In this document: piece by piece, positions 1-11,478 of the stretch | Layout of the letters: every line of letters starts with the position of its first letter | Numbering within the stretch: the first letter of the stretch is position 1 | Assembly: GCA_009746045.1 (NCBI GenBank) | Contig: RPFO01000027.1 | Coordinates: forward strand, 4,215,953 to 4,279,952 | DNA length: 64,000 nt | Origin: Mesostigma viride | Lineage: Eukaryota; Streptophyta; Mesostigmatophyceae; Mesostigmatales; Mesostigmataceae | Reading direction: 5' to 3' | The notes under the pieces: model-generated | Told to the model about the DNA's origin: nothing | Seen by the model: only the letters and a program-made list of their open reading frames with translations | Databases searched by the model: none | Program-made: the position numbers and the translations under genes

Positions 1-674
1 GCATGTTTTGGTGACATTATGTGAGTGTTTGTACCTCAAAAGCTTACGAAGCATGGGAACTGTACTTATGAAGAAACAATTACGGGTCACAACCGGCCGA
101 CCATGCTTATCAAGCCTACCGTCAAACTTGAAAACGGCAAAACCAGAAATATCCTAACGCTGACAATTTAATAATTCAGCCAGCCAGCTCATCTGTCACA
201 CGTCTGAGCTGTCAGGCCATGTGTACTCTACGAATGCAACCCTGAACACACTACCCAACCAAGCAGCACACCAATCAATTGGTGAGTGCTGGTTACATCA
301 GATTTTATTACATCTTTTTGACGCAACTTCCGTCAGCATTCCACACATGGCCGGCCATTCAAACAAACGGCGCCTGACTTACAAAAGGCAAAGCTAGTTG
401 CCAGTAGGATTCCCCGGTAAACAACAAGCCGTCCCCATTCGTCTAACAAGCCTTTCTGCATGTACAGCCACAAGGTTGTGGCGGCCCTTTCTTTCCCGCA
501 TTCTGTTTAATAAACTATTTTCAGAGAAATCCGAAATCTTAACCTGGTTGAATGTTCTTTGGTGAGATCCTAATTTTTGCTCCACAAAGCCTTAGCTGTT
601 CGGTTTCTGTGGTTGCCTGTGTGATGTTTTTGGTTTTTGGTTTCCATGGCACGCTGTGTGGCTTCTGCGTTCAG
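1..674. other. Non-coding DNA ending in the intron before ankyrin exon 1
   Basis: No gene was recognised. From about 560 the sequence resembles the DNA upstream of the ankyrin exons near 11.2, 13.1 and 34.9 kb: a phrase reading ccacaaagcc or ccaccaagcc followed by a 'gttgcctgtgtg' stretch. This part is therefore the 3' end of a repeated intron module. Confidence 0.5.
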
Positions 675-776
675 AGTGAGAGACTCACCCCGCTCTGGAT
701 TGCCTCCAAGGAAGGCCATCTGGACATTGTGAAGCACCTCGTCGCCGCGGGTGCAGATGTTGACGTCAAGGCCTTG
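675..776 (+). CDS. Ankyrin-repeat exon 1 (one 34-residue repeat)
   Basis: The exon is 102 bp, phase 0 at both ends, between acceptor 'gcgttcag' and donor 'gtcagtg'. It codes for one repeat with the family signature TPLWIAS, then GHLDIVKHL and AAGADV. Ankyrin repeats are helix-turn-helix protein-binding units with no enzymatic role. No start codon, stop codon or partner domain is visible next to it, so it is one internal exon of a longer gene or a dispersed exon copy. Module type I: it shares its acceptor and donor context with the exons at 11.3, 13.2 and 35.0 kb. Confidence 0.8.
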
Positions 777-2850
777 GTCAGTGTTTCTCTCCATTGTGGT
801 CATCGACGTGCTTGTGTCCTCCCTTTCGCTGCGTGACCCTTGACCCACGCCCCATCCATTGGTGGGTTGCATGCGCAGGCAAGCGACCCATAAGCATGCG
901 CGCTTGCTCCCCATTTGCTTGCCCTGGTGATTGCAGGATGCAGCACCTTGTGTGTGAGCGTAGTGAAGGTAACCAGTTGGCTTGCGGCGAATCGTTCCGA
1001 ATCGTTGATACAGGCATTATTTAGCAGAGGTGAGTTTGTTCGCTCTGTTGGGTGTTGGTTGTGGTAACTGATGGGATGACCATCCCGATCTCCAAATGGT
1101 GGGTGTGGCATACTTCGACGCTGCTCTTTGTGCGGCACAGCAAGCGGTGCAACATACTCTCCTGTCATGCAGATACCCAGCCCTATGTAATGTGGTTCAT
1201 ATAGTGGCTAAATGAACATAGTCGTTACTAGATGGAGGGGAAGTTGCTGTAGCGAGTTGGGTAGAGCTAGGGATTGTGGTTGCGTTGATGCCACTTGTGT
1301 ACGAGACGGACGAGCACTGCTGGATTATGGCCGAGGTGGAAGGCCAGGCTGGCCAGGCTGGCCAGGCTGGCCAGGCCGGAATTATGGAAGGGCCTTGTCA
1401 TGATATAATGTATTATCTTCGCTTTGGTCCTCGTGTAAGGTACGCATTTTAGGGATATGCTCGGCAGTGCTTCTAGTAACGTTATGTTTTCGTCAAATGT
1501 TGACGCAAAACCTAAATTTCGCCATGAAACGTACACACTTTAGGGTAAAACGTAAAAACTTTGACTCCAAAAAAATGCAGAGTCGTCAACATTTTGACGT
1601 TCGCAAAATGGCCGTAAGTCAACTGGGATTCGAACATAAGGGGCTCGGCGTCAACTGACGAGCGCCATGAGGCGCGGCGTGAGTGGACCGGGGGGTAGGG
1701 GCGCAGCGCCAACCGCTAGTACTTACGCAATATACTACACTTGCTGTACGGTGGATGATACGGTGGGTAAATCTGTATCTTGCCAGGTTTGTTTGCCAGA
1801 AGTTTCTTCTGAGACTCATTGAGCACTGTGAGGCTTATATAAGTCACGAGTCACGACAGTGGAGGTAAAAAGGACGCAGCAACAGATTACCGAAATGCAG
1901 GCAATAGCGACATTTCGATCATCGCAGCTCGGAATAGGCCGTTTCCAATGGATGCGTTTTACTTTTAATATTGCGGTAAAGAATGGCTAGCAAAAAAGGC
2001 GCCGTATCTTTCGAGTCAGAGTTCAACGCTAGCTTGTTTAAAAAGAAACTGAGGGGACCGGCTTAGGATGATGCGGAAAAGGATGCCGTGGATGTTGGTA
2101 GTATTTTGGGGGATGAGAGGCAGGGTAAGCACTGTCGTGCCAAGCGGGCGAGGGAAGAGCTGTCAAGAGCATGACGAGGCGGTTGATGCGGGGGAGAAAT
2201 CTCTCTCGCTTCTCTACAGAAGCGGCACTAAGAAAGCGCATGCCGATACAGCAACATAAACTGGGAGACGAGGGTGACTCCGCGGACTCTGACGGAGGGA
2301 AATCTGGGAAGAAAACGACGAGCGGGACAGGATAAAGCAACCTGGCAGCGACAAGCGGCTCTTCTGACGCGGAGTCAGAAGGGGAGGACAGCAAGGACAT
2401 GCAGCCTAAGAAGAAAAAGAACCCTTTTTGGCACTTGTTTATTTTATCATACGGCCTGTGCCCTAGAGGCACACTTGCACAGTCGCACGGGCAATGCCTA
2501 TGGTTCGGATTATATCATCATGACAATGTCTTATTTGCACGCGACTGCTGAGTTTTGATGCGGTAACTTTTAGAATGGTTTAGAAAGCAATGCTATAGTT
2601 TAATGAACGCAAGTTGTTGTGGTACCAACACCACATCACGCCCCTTTCCCTTTTGCATTTATCAATGAGACAACGTTTATATTTGCAAAATATTCCCCAA
2701 ACTAGCAGGCCCAGGCAAGCCCCACCCCCCCGAAAAAAAGCAATCCTCCTGTATGACGTTACGCCGGGGCAAAACGTTAACACATTGACGGAAGGGCCAA
2801 GGGCAAAAGTCAACATTTTGACGTTTTCTAAAACCCCCTACTAGAAGCAC
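777..2850. other. Intron or intergenic DNA, no gene recognised
   Basis: The first 100 bp match the post-exon context of the other ankyrin modules (cgtgcttgtgtcctccc, then a caagcaa/cataagcatgcgcg block). At 1340-1378 there is a short (ggccaggct)n tandem run inside a dispersed repeat that is also found near 9.5 and 16.7 kb. Short open frames here have no recognisable domain. Confidence 0.4.
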
Positions 2851-2992
2851 TGATGCTCGCATGCAGTATTTTAAGCTAAGCTCAGCGGCATGATTTTCTA
2901 AGCCGGCGGCAATATTACGGCAATTTGCGTCAGTTTGTGTCAGCAGAAAATGCCGTTGCAGAAAGCGTCTTGCCGCTCAAGGAATAAGTGTA

Positions 2993-3136
2993 GCTTTCTG
3001 CACCGGCCCGAGAGTGCAGAAAGCGACTTTGGTGCCACGCGGGCCGATTTTCTGCCCGAGTGGAGCGAGCGAGGGCAGAAAATTGGCCACGTGGAACCAA
3101 ATTCGCTTTCTGCACTCTCGGGCCGGTGCAGAAAGC
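2993..3136. repeat. Long imperfect hairpin (64-65 bp arms, 15 bp loop)
   Basis: The arm at 2993-3057 is the imperfect reverse complement of the arm at 3073-3136. Both carry the block gctttctgcaccggcccgag or its complement. A fold-back of this size and small loop suggests a MITE-like element or a strong RNA or DNA hairpin. The preceding 110 bp resemble 16.87-16.99 kb, so it lies within a dispersed repeat family. Confidence 0.75.
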
Positions 3137-3972
3137 GGCTTGTTCCCTGTAACGCCAAAGGAACAGATTTGGTTGGATTTGGTGTTGAGAAAATGGAATC
3201 CAAGAGAATCCTAGTATTGCGGGCTAGATTCAGGCCAGAAAAGTGGATCCCAGTTCTTTGCGCACGGGAAGCCGTAGATGTATATATATTTTAAACGGTT
3301 ACTTGATCTACACTTCACACGTCAACCACATCGCCCTGCGCTCGGCCTTGCGGGTTGGGGATCCAGGGCTCCAGCGTTGCGTATCCACCGTTCTGTAATT
3401 TGCGCGATTCCACCCAGCATCCGTCGCGGTACCATGGGCATCGCCTACCAAAGGCGTCCAGGAATCCAGGCTTTCTGGGCGCAAACCCTGGTCAAAACCC
3501 TGGGCCGGAATCCAGTGCATCTGGGGCACGGGGTGTACCCAGAATCCTGTGCCTGAAGATTCCACGAATGAGCAGAATCCGTATACCAGGAATCAGGAAG
3601 AAAAACGCCCGCTAAAAAAAACCCACACACAAAAAAACTCCCGCTCCACTTGCCCACCCATCTCCCTTACTACTGCATGTTGTGTAAAGCGTCTGGCCGT
3701 GGGTTTCGCTTGGCGTGGGTTTCACATGGATCGAATCCACCGTCTGATGATCCATCCACAGCTCAAATCGGGTGCATGCCTTGGCTCAAAAACTCGGCGC
3801 TTCCTCAAAAACTCGGAATCCCGGTAGTAAAGATACGGGATTTCTCGGCGCCCGCTCAAAAACCTCGGCGATCCTCCCAAAGCCAGAATCCTGATGGTAA
3901 GATACGGGATTCCTCGTGGCCAGCAAGGAAACGCCAGCTAATAAAACGCCCGCTAACAATGCCCGCTAAAAA

Positions 3973-4207
3973 TGCCCGCTAACTCGGCGACTCCCGCTCC
4001 GCTCGCCCTCTAACCTCCCACGCCCGCTAAAAAAACGCCCGCTAACTTGGCGACCCCCGCTCCGCTCGCCCTCCCACCTCCCACGCCCGCTAAAAAAACG
4101 CCCGCTAACTTGGCGACCCCCGCTCCGCTCGCCCTCCCACCTCCCACGCCCACTAAGAAAACGCCCGCTAACTCGGCGACCCCCGCTCCGCTCGCCCTAC
4201 CACCTCC
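3973..4207. repeat. 63-bp tandem repeat, about 4 copies
   Basis: Successive units containing cgcccgctaacttggcgac recur with a 63-bp spacing (for example at 4036, 4099 and 4162). The open frames across it are translations of the repeat. The flanking DNA at 3670-3770 and 4213-4320 is itself duplicated, sharing the 'tgtgtaaa.cgtctggccgtg' phrase, so the array expanded between two copies of an older repeat. Confidence 0.8.
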
Positions 4208-4536
4208 CTTACCACTGGGCGTTGTGTAAAACGTCTGGCCGTGCCGAGCGCTTGGCATGGGTTTCGGAGGCATCGAATCCACCGTCCGATGATCCATCAA
4301 CGACCCAAATCGGGCGAGCGCTCGGCCAAAACCTTAACGAGGTTTGGGGACACCTTTTCAAATGTTTAGGGCCCCATCGCACGGTTCAGACTGGCGGGCC
4401 GACTCTCTACGGTTAGAACTAGCCGGGGAAAAAGCATTTTCGGTGCACCGGAAAAAAAAGTCCAATGGCGCGCGGTTTGCTGCATACAGGGAACAAGCCC
4501 TCCTAGCTCATCACTCATGAGAGCCTCTTTTCTTTT

Positions 4537-4800
4537 TCACAATGGTGGCGACATCAAGCCTAGGGACAAACACACATTGGTTTGACATGCCTCAGCTTCG
4601 ACAAAGGTCCTGGTTGGGCACCATATCAAGCAAACAACTGGAAAATGGCGCAAACTTGGAGATAAGAGGGCGCGAAACGGGGCGCAGCAGGCCCTTGCAA
4701 CCGAGCGGGCTGTGATTTCTGGGCGCATGAGGACAGCCTGGGAGGCAAGAAAGAGGCTAAGCTCGCTTAGCTGCCAGCTAGCTAAATAGTATCGGAACCT
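4537..4800 (+). pseudogene. Remnant of a repeated coding element (copy 1)
   Basis: One frame at 4586-4780 aligns residue by residue with the frame at 17085-17272. The shared motif is AVISGR(M/T)RTAWEA followed by lysine/arginine-rich residues. Such conservation between copies in one frame suggests descent from a protein-coding mobile element, of a family I do not recognise. There is no complete open frame, start or end. Confidence 0.35.
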
Positions 4801-5039
4801 TTTTGCCACTGCGGCATTCAAGTTCCGAATCCTATACATTATTTTTGCAATGTAACGCTAATCCCGCACTATTGAGAGCATTACTGAGTACGCGGCCAAG
4901 TGAGTGAGTGGGGCCGAGCAGCGAGCCAATCAAGGAGCAGGTGGGGAAAGCAGCAAGCCAACGGCAGAGCGGGTGGATCCCCTAAAATGTGGGCTAAGCG
5001 CGGGTTGGTGGCTGCTCGGAGACTGAATTGCGGGCAGCG

Positions 5040-5255
5040 GGCAGCGGGCAGTTCAGTTCAGTTCAGTTCAGTTCAGTTCAGCGAGCAGCGGGCAGTTCAG
5101 TTCAGGTCAGGTCAGGTCAGTTCAGGTGAGCAGCGCGCAGCTCAGTTCAGTTCAGTTCAGCGGGCAGGCCCTATACTACCGGGACTGAACTGAACTGAAC
5201 TACTAGCGGGCAGCAGGCAGCGGGCAGCGGGCAGCGGGCAGCGGGCAGCAGGCAG
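5040..5255. repeat. Mixed (GTTCA)n and (GCGGGCA)n tandem repeats
   Basis: Runs of the pentamer gttca alternate with runs of the heptamer gcgggca. Near 5184 an inverted (tgaac)n run gives the block partial self-complementarity. No coding signal is present. Confidence 0.85.
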
Positions 5256-5357
5256 TGGCTCTGTCAGTCCGTCCCTTGGTGTACTTTTTTGGGCGGGGCG
5301 AAGCCCGCGAGTGGCTCTAGTATTATTTATGCCGGCACGGCTAACTCACCAGCATCA

Positions 5358-5703
5358 TTTGCGCAAAGGATGCTCACGAGTTAACCTTGTCCTCATTAAT
5401 AATATTCAGAACTTAAGTGCCGCAGTGGTAAAAAGGTTGCGATATTATTTAGCTAACTAAAAGCTGGCCTCGTGGAGGAGGGATCGAACTAGCCTGAGAC
5501 ATCCGCTTAGGCCTGGCTGAGCACACAAAGATAATTCAGTGCGCCGGACATGCCTCTGCGAGGTTTTGAACCCCTGACCTCCTATGTAGTTGTGCAGGTC
5601 TTAGTTAGCGAAATAATATCGGAACCTTTTTGCCACTGTTGTGCTAAATTTCCGAACATCATTAATGCCAACAAGGTTAACTCCTCAGCATCCTTTGCGC
5701 AAA
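5358..5703. mobile_element. Fold-back (MITE-like) element with ~103-bp inverted arms
   Basis: The arm at 5358-5460 is the reverse complement, with some mismatches, of 5601-5703. Both include 'ttagttagc.aaataatatcg' and 'tcctttgcgcaaa'. The 140-bp centre has no open frame of note. A related half-arm occurs at 4785-4835, and part of the motif recurs near 18.93 kb, so the element is a family rather than a single hairpin. Long inverted ends with no transposase are typical of non-autonomous fold-back DNA transposons; the assignment is an inference. Confidence 0.6.
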
Positions 5704-5705
5704 GG

Positions 5706-8700
5706 GCAAAGCCAAAGTGCAAGACCAAGTAGTCAGCAGCCGCAGCAAAGACCCCCCCAAAACGGAAGGAGCGGTGGTGAGATTTGTCGGGGAGGCTTCT
5801 GATCCGAAATTCATGGCGAGGAGGACGAGGAGGATCTGCCCGAGTCTGCGAAATAGTTCTCGAAAGGTGTGCTGCTGCCAAGCCATGTCAAGAGTGTCAT
5901 TTGGAGGGTGGCGGAGAGAATGATGCCCAAAGTTGCAGGAGGAAGTTAACGACAATGGAGGAGGCCTTCGGATGTGGATCATGACGTCCAAGATGGCCCC
6001 CTGGAGCAAGAAGAAAGGAAGCTGGCCATGAGCGTTGCTCTGGGCATGTACACTTCCTGAAAGAGCTGGGGCCAGCTGCCTGGGAGCTTGTGGGGATAAA
6101 ATACCACTGCAAAGCTCGCCCCTGATGGACAAGCTGAGCAAGGCGCAACAAGGAAAATATATTCCCAACGGGACCGCTCCCTCTACGCGCCGCAAACCCG
6201 GTACGACCAACCTATGCCACGTGGGGCAGGGTTAGGTCTGCGCGCTGGCGGCGATGCGCAACACGCTGCCACTGTGTATACAACCTGCAAGGCAACGTGG
6301 TGCGGTGGCTCAAGTTGGCGGGGGAGGGGTGGGTGGGGGTGGGCAGACCCTCTCATCCCTTCTAGAGGGTCCGTGCTCTAATGGGAGGGAGGAGGCCCTT
6401 GCGATGACGAAGCAGAACTGCAACTGGCACAGTCGTCACGTAGGGGGCGTCGCGAGAGGCCAGCTAGTTGCGAGTAGGAAAGTGTGAGCTGTGAAAGGAA
6501 AACAAGTACGAGCAGTTACTAAGAGGCAGAGGTGCAGAGCCTCCCCAAGGAGGGTGTGCCAGGAAAGGCTTCTCGTCCTGTTGGTGCAGCGACCAAGCTG
6601 GTAGGAGGTCTATGCGCATGAAGGAAACTGCATCAAGTTGCAACGAGCGCCATTTTTGGAACATCAAGCCCAGCCGCGGTCGAGTGCATGATGCCACACC
6701 TTGGCATCCTCTCAGAGGTCTACATCGAGGGGTGCTGCTACAGTGCTACGAGTGACTTGGTGTCGAGCTGCCCGAGTGGTGGTGGGATTACCAAAGGCTG
6801 TCCGATACGTGGTCTACCAGCGTGGGGCTGCCGGGGCCGCGGCGGGAGGTGTGGACGGTGATCAAGGTGCTGGGAATCGGGCACCTGTATGCTGTGGTGC
6901 TAGGTGAGGCCATCCATGAGATGGTGCTCTATGCCTAGGGGTGCCTTGGACCCGCGGAGGCAAGTAAACTCCATTGTTTCGATTAAGGCTTTGGCACTGA
7001 GCCCGATGTGGCATATTGAACAATGGAAACTAGCTTTGGCTCGGCCAATGTGTGGCCTTAAGCCAGTAAAAACTGGGCTCCGCACGGCCACATCTGGCGG
7101 GCGGTCTTCTGGCCCTCCTTTGTGCAGCAATGTAGTCCCCAGCGCAGAAACTTCGAGTACAGTACGAGGCGGCGCGGCAGTCTGGCCGGTTTCCTCTCCG
7201 TGCAGCCCCTCCACTGCAGTCTGCACGTCCGGTCACGCGAGTTGGACAGGCCGACAGCCAATATATTGTAGGACAGGCAAGGGGCCTTTGGTGACTGGCG
7301 TGCGGCGGCAGCTACCGACTACTTGGTAACAAGTAGGGAGACTTGTGGCCAAGTATCACAGCAGCGCCACTTTGTGGCATATTGGGAGCCGTCGTTTGGG
7401 GGTGGTACGGTCGCATAACTCCTATAACTCGCGCTATACGTCCACATTTGGCGAGCAAATGCCTCTAATCGAAGCAGTGGTCAACTTTCTTACAAGCATG
7501 AGGGAGCTGGCCGTTGTGCGCGACGAGTACGTTGTACGGCCAGCCGGTGCGGCTGGCCATTGAGTACGACAAGGAGTGCGCAGGGGAGGTACGGCCCGAC
7601 CTGTGGGTCCCCATGTTATCAATCATCATTGATGACTCGGTGGCCAGCGATGGCCGCACCTGCGAGGCGGTGAATAACTTTAAACGCGAGCGCCATTGAG
7701 GAGAGGTAAATGCCCAACAACCCGGTGCCCTTCAAGGAGAAGACCCAGATGGCCAGCCGTGAGGGGAAGAGCTGGATGCCCTGGGGGTCCCCATGCAGCC
7801 CATTCGCCACAGACGGTTCACCAGCATTCACATCTCTCGCACTCTCTCGAGCCTGCGTGAAAGCCGCGGAATAAATAAGGGCATTGAACTGCGAGCCCTA
7901 GGGCTTTGAACAGGTATGCACAAGGGATTATAAACAGCCAGTAATGGCGGGTTGGTTGTCAAGAGCCAGTGGCGGGATCCAAGCATGCATATCAACAAGG
8001 AGGTGCGGGCGGCGGTGAAGGCGCAGAGAGGAGTGCACGCAGTCTAGAGAATCGGGGGAAAAGGGTGGAGTGGCTGACTCTACCGCGGCCTTGAGCCCTG
8101 TGGCTAACTGGCACTCATATTCCTGCCAGCTCAAAAAGCGATGCCGCCGGCTCTGTGCACTCACCTTGGCCACCGGAAGGCGCTGACAGTGGTTGTAGAC
8201 ACCAAGCGCACTGCAGCCTGACGACGACGTGTCTCGCGGGCAGTCGATGGCCGCTTTCTTGGCGGGTTGGGTCCGTGACTTGACCGCTGAGGGCATCCAT
8301 CCCCACCCAGGGCCACCCGCCTCCGTGAGCAACTTGCGAATGCTGCGGGTGGAAGGTCAAGCCCACTACATACGCTGCCGGCCCACCACTGTGACCTGGA
8401 CTCTTTTCTGACATGGTGGGAGGCGGGCAGACAGAACGAGAGGTCAGGGTGATGTGGCCCCATCGTTGATGAGAATGTCGGATGGGCTCATTCTTAGTTC
8501 TGCAGCTGCCTGCTGTGTCTCAACGCCCTGATTTTGCTGCAGCTCTACATATCCTGGCATGGCGAAGAAGTGGGGCTTTGCGCGGCTGGTCCTTGCGGGC
8601 TGGAGGACGCCCCCCCCCCCGGTCCACGCCCCCTCCTCCTATCCCACGGGAGGCGGCATTTGCAATTGCCAGCACCATGATGTTGCAAGGGCACTGGTTG

Positions 8701-9880
8701 GCAGCCTTGCTGGTGCGTGTGGTGTTAGCAATACCTTCGTAACTCTCTACCAAGACGTCTAAGGGGGCAGCCAGTCGGTGGTTGTGGAGGCCCTAATGTC
8801 TGCAACCATTCTGCGCCACTGCGTTGCTGGCAAGCAAGCGTGGGAGATGGGGTTCCCTCTCACCTAGGCGCAGTTCAGCCAGATTTGGCAATTGGCATGC
8901 TGCCAACTGCGCTTTCGGGGTGGACAAGCCTTTTCCCATTCATGGGCTTTGGCATGGGGGTGCCACCCATGACTTCCTCCACAAGCGCAGTATTGCCGAC
9001 ATCCAGCATTACGGGGCCGATGGAGCAGCCACAGCGACACCCACTACGCGGGCTTGCACCTTACATACATAGTCTGGAGGCAAAGCTCCCTCATGTTCTC
9101 CTGCGTGCTATATATGTTGGCCTGCCCTCCCCGGGTATGGCGGGACATTCTGAATCTGCCGGTTTCCTGACCAGGGTGCTCGTACTAAGCATAGATAGGG
9201 TCCTTAAATGCCCTGGCATGAGTCGCCAGAGGGGGTAATGCTAGCCTTTTGTTGAGCAATTAGTGCTTCAATGAGCCTGGCAGCTAGGCGGTTGCCGGCC
9301 TGGGCAGCCTACTTTGAGGTGCTCCACTGATTGTTATAATAAAGAGTCTGGTTTCCCTGGAGTTCCATGGTAAATAGAATTGTGGTTCTGTGAACATAGA
9401 ATCTTTATGATGTGATGAAGGGGGGCAACTACGGCTCGTTGAATACAGCTTGAGATCGCGATTGTTTTGAAGTTGCTTACGTACGAGACGGATGAGCGGA
9501 TGAGCATCGAAAGACATGGCCGAGGTGGAGGGGCAGGCTGGCATGTCCTGATTTATGGAAGGATCTTGCAACGATACAATATAGGAGCTTGCACCCGTAG
9601 TCCTGAGGTGGAGCTCCCTCCCGTTCTCCTGCGCGCCATGGCTGCCTGCCCTTCTCGGACATGGCGGACAGCGTGCCATCATGAAAATGCCAATTTACCG
9701 AATACATCGCTCGTACTAGTTAGCATAGATAGATCGTAATGTCCTGGCATAAATCGCAGGAGGGCGATGTAGGGGCAAGGCTAGTGTTTTGTTAAGCAAC
9801 ACGTTTTCTAAGAGCATGGCAGCCAGGCGGTGGCCGGCCTGGCCAGCCTACAGGTATTTTGATGTGCTCCACTGATTTGT
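5706..9880. other. Decayed repeat-rich DNA, no gene recognised
   Basis: Several overlapping open frames of 60-180 codons exist on both strands, for example the frame antisense at 5677-6210 and plus-strand frames at 6904-7699. None shows a domain, consistent frame or splice context that I can defend. The copies at 9.1-9.25 and 9.6-9.8 kb are two versions of one dispersed repeat with a 'gagacggatga...atggccgaggtgga' core that also occurs at 1.3 and 16.7 kb. Confidence 0.35.
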
Positions 9881-9881
9881 G

Positions 9882-10008
9882 AGGCAAAAGAGACAACCTG
9901 CTTCTCTGGAATGGTAGCCCACCTTTTATGGCAACCACCTTTCCCAGCCCAATCCCTACATAGAGGGTGGCTTGGGTACAGGTTCCGGCACAAAAGTATT
10001 TCTTGCCT
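9882..10008 (-). repeat. Inverted partial copy of the 42/48-kb dispersed repeat
   Basis: The reverse complement matches the part of the family at 42.18-42.31 kb and 48.4-48.5 kb that reads 'ccataaaaggtgggcttcc' and 'gcaggttgt'. It has several substitutions, so this copy is older. Confidence 0.7.
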
Positions 10009-10199
10009 TTGTTTTGGGGGGGGGGGTGCTATATGTCGTTGCATTATCAGCTCAGCAGGTTAGTCGTAGATGTGTCCGCGGGTAGCCGGGCGCATTCCCT
10101 CTTCACCATACTATAACCCATTCCCACAGATGCTGATCTGTCCACACGCTTTTGTTTTCGTTTGCGTATGGCGAGCGCTGCGCTGGCTGCTACCTTCAG

Positions 10200-10301
10200 G
10201 TTGACTCATCCACCCCGCTGCATGCCGCATCCTATAGCGGTCACCTGGACGTTGTGGAGCAACTGGTCGCTAGCGGTGCAGATGTGAACGTCACGGACTG
10301 G
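10200..10301 (+). CDS. Ankyrin-repeat exon 2 (34 residues)
   Basis: The exon is 102 bp, phase 0/0, between acceptor 'taccttcag' and donor 'gtcagtg'. The repeat core reads STPLHAAS, GHLDVVEQL and ASGADVNV. The intron just upstream contains 'cccattcccacagatgctgatctgtccacac', shared with the modules at 14.2, 16.0, 24.4 and 36.2 kb (module type III here and at 36.25 kb). It could be an internal exon of one large ankyrin gene with its neighbours. Confidence 0.8.
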
Positions 10302-10509
10302 GTCAGTGTTTCTCTCCATGTTGTGGCCGTTGACATGCTTGTATCCTCCCGTCAGCCGTGTTGACCTATGGCCCGTGCCCCATCCATCCGTGTGTTGCAT
10401 GCGCAGGCAAGCAACACACAAGCGTGCGCGCTTGCTCCCCACCTTTGATGTGCTATCCAATCATATTGTGCTCTCCTTCCAACAACTAATGCTGGGAGCA
10501 TGAGCCGAG

Positions 10510-10830
10510 AGATGCTGGTGGGAAGACGGAAGCATGTGTCTTTCTGCAGCACCGCTAGCGGCGAAGCGTGCTCTGCCTGCCGTGCCGATGTGCGGCCCTG
10601 AACGTGCATGAATGACAATGTATGCACATCCGGTGGGCTGTGTTTTGCTTTGTCTGCCTTCACACGTGGTGTGGCTGGTTGTGGTGGGTTTATTCGGCGG
10701 GATGGATGCTTGTGCAGCGTCAGACTTCCTTTACGGTCAGTGTTGTGCTGATGCGGGAACGCATTGTGTCCATGTCTATGTGTTGCCTTTCGCATCACCA
10801 TCGGCTGTTCGTCGTGAGGTATGTTACCGA
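10510..10830. repeat. Module duplicated at 24.80-25.14 kb
   Basis: About 300 bp, including 'gggatggatgcttgtgcagcgtcagacttcctttacggtcagtg', recurs nearly unchanged at 24.80-25.14 kb and in more diverged form at 12.06-12.36 kb. It lies downstream of an ankyrin exon each time, so it belongs to the duplicated intron module. Short open frames in it are not supported. Confidence 0.75.
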
Positions 10831-11266
10831 GGCCCTGCCTAGGACCTTAGCGCAGTGTTGGTGTCTCCCCTCAGTCTTTACCTGTTCCTCGCTCTTCCTC
10901 ATAGTAGGCCACGGCCTATCTAATCTGTGGTTCAGGCACGCCCCTCCCACTTAGCAACAGCCCTCATGTCTTCCCCTTGTTTCTCGCATGTTGTCAAGAG
11001 GGAAGCTAGGTCTATTTCATGCGCGCAGAGTCAAGCCGCGTTAACTGCCCGTACAGGACCTGCCATGGCAGCCATGCTTGGTGGCAATGAGGCTCGCAAG
11101 ACAATACCTGTAAGAGTCTACATCGCATTACCACTGACCAAACCCGACCATGATGTCCATGGGTGTGATGCCGCCCGTTGCTCCACAAAGCCTTAACCTG
11201 CTCCATTCCTGTGGATGGCTGTGTGCATATTGTTTCCATGACACCTTGTGTGGCATCTGCGTTCAG

Positions 11267-11365
11267 AACGGATGCACTCCGCTGTGGATGGCATTCCTGA
11301 TGGGTCATCTGGACATCGTGAAGCACCTGATTGTGAGCGGTGCGGCTGTGGACGCCAAAGAGGAG
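11267..11365 (+). CDS. Ankyrin-repeat exon 3 (33 residues)
   Basis: The exon is 99 bp, phase 0/0, between 'gcgttcag' and 'gtcagtg'. The core reads CTPLWMAF, GHLDIVKHL and VSGAAVDA. Type I module; the upstream 300 bp (with the 'gtcaagagggaag' and 'accatgatgtcca' phrases) are shared with those of exons 4 and 9. It is the last exon before the 98-bp tandem array. Confidence 0.82.
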
Positions 11366-11478
11366 GTCAGTGTTTCTCTCCCTTGTGGTCATCGACATGC
11401 TTGTGTCCTCCCGTTGGTTGTGTGACCCATGGCCCACGCCCCATCCATTGGTGGGTTGCATGCGCAGGCAAGCAACAC

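Noticed and set aside
1615-1680. tRNA gene on the minus strand
   Set aside because: There is a B-box-like gttcgaatccc, but no pairing acceptor stem and no proper anticodon arm; at most a tRNA-derived relic.
5545-5600. tRNA-like T-arm (gaggttttgaacccctgacc)
   Set aside because: The remaining arms of a cloverleaf are missing; it lies in the centre of the fold-back element.
5677-6210. 177-codon minus-strand frame
   Set aside because: No domain, no splice context and overlapping plus-strand frames of similar quality.
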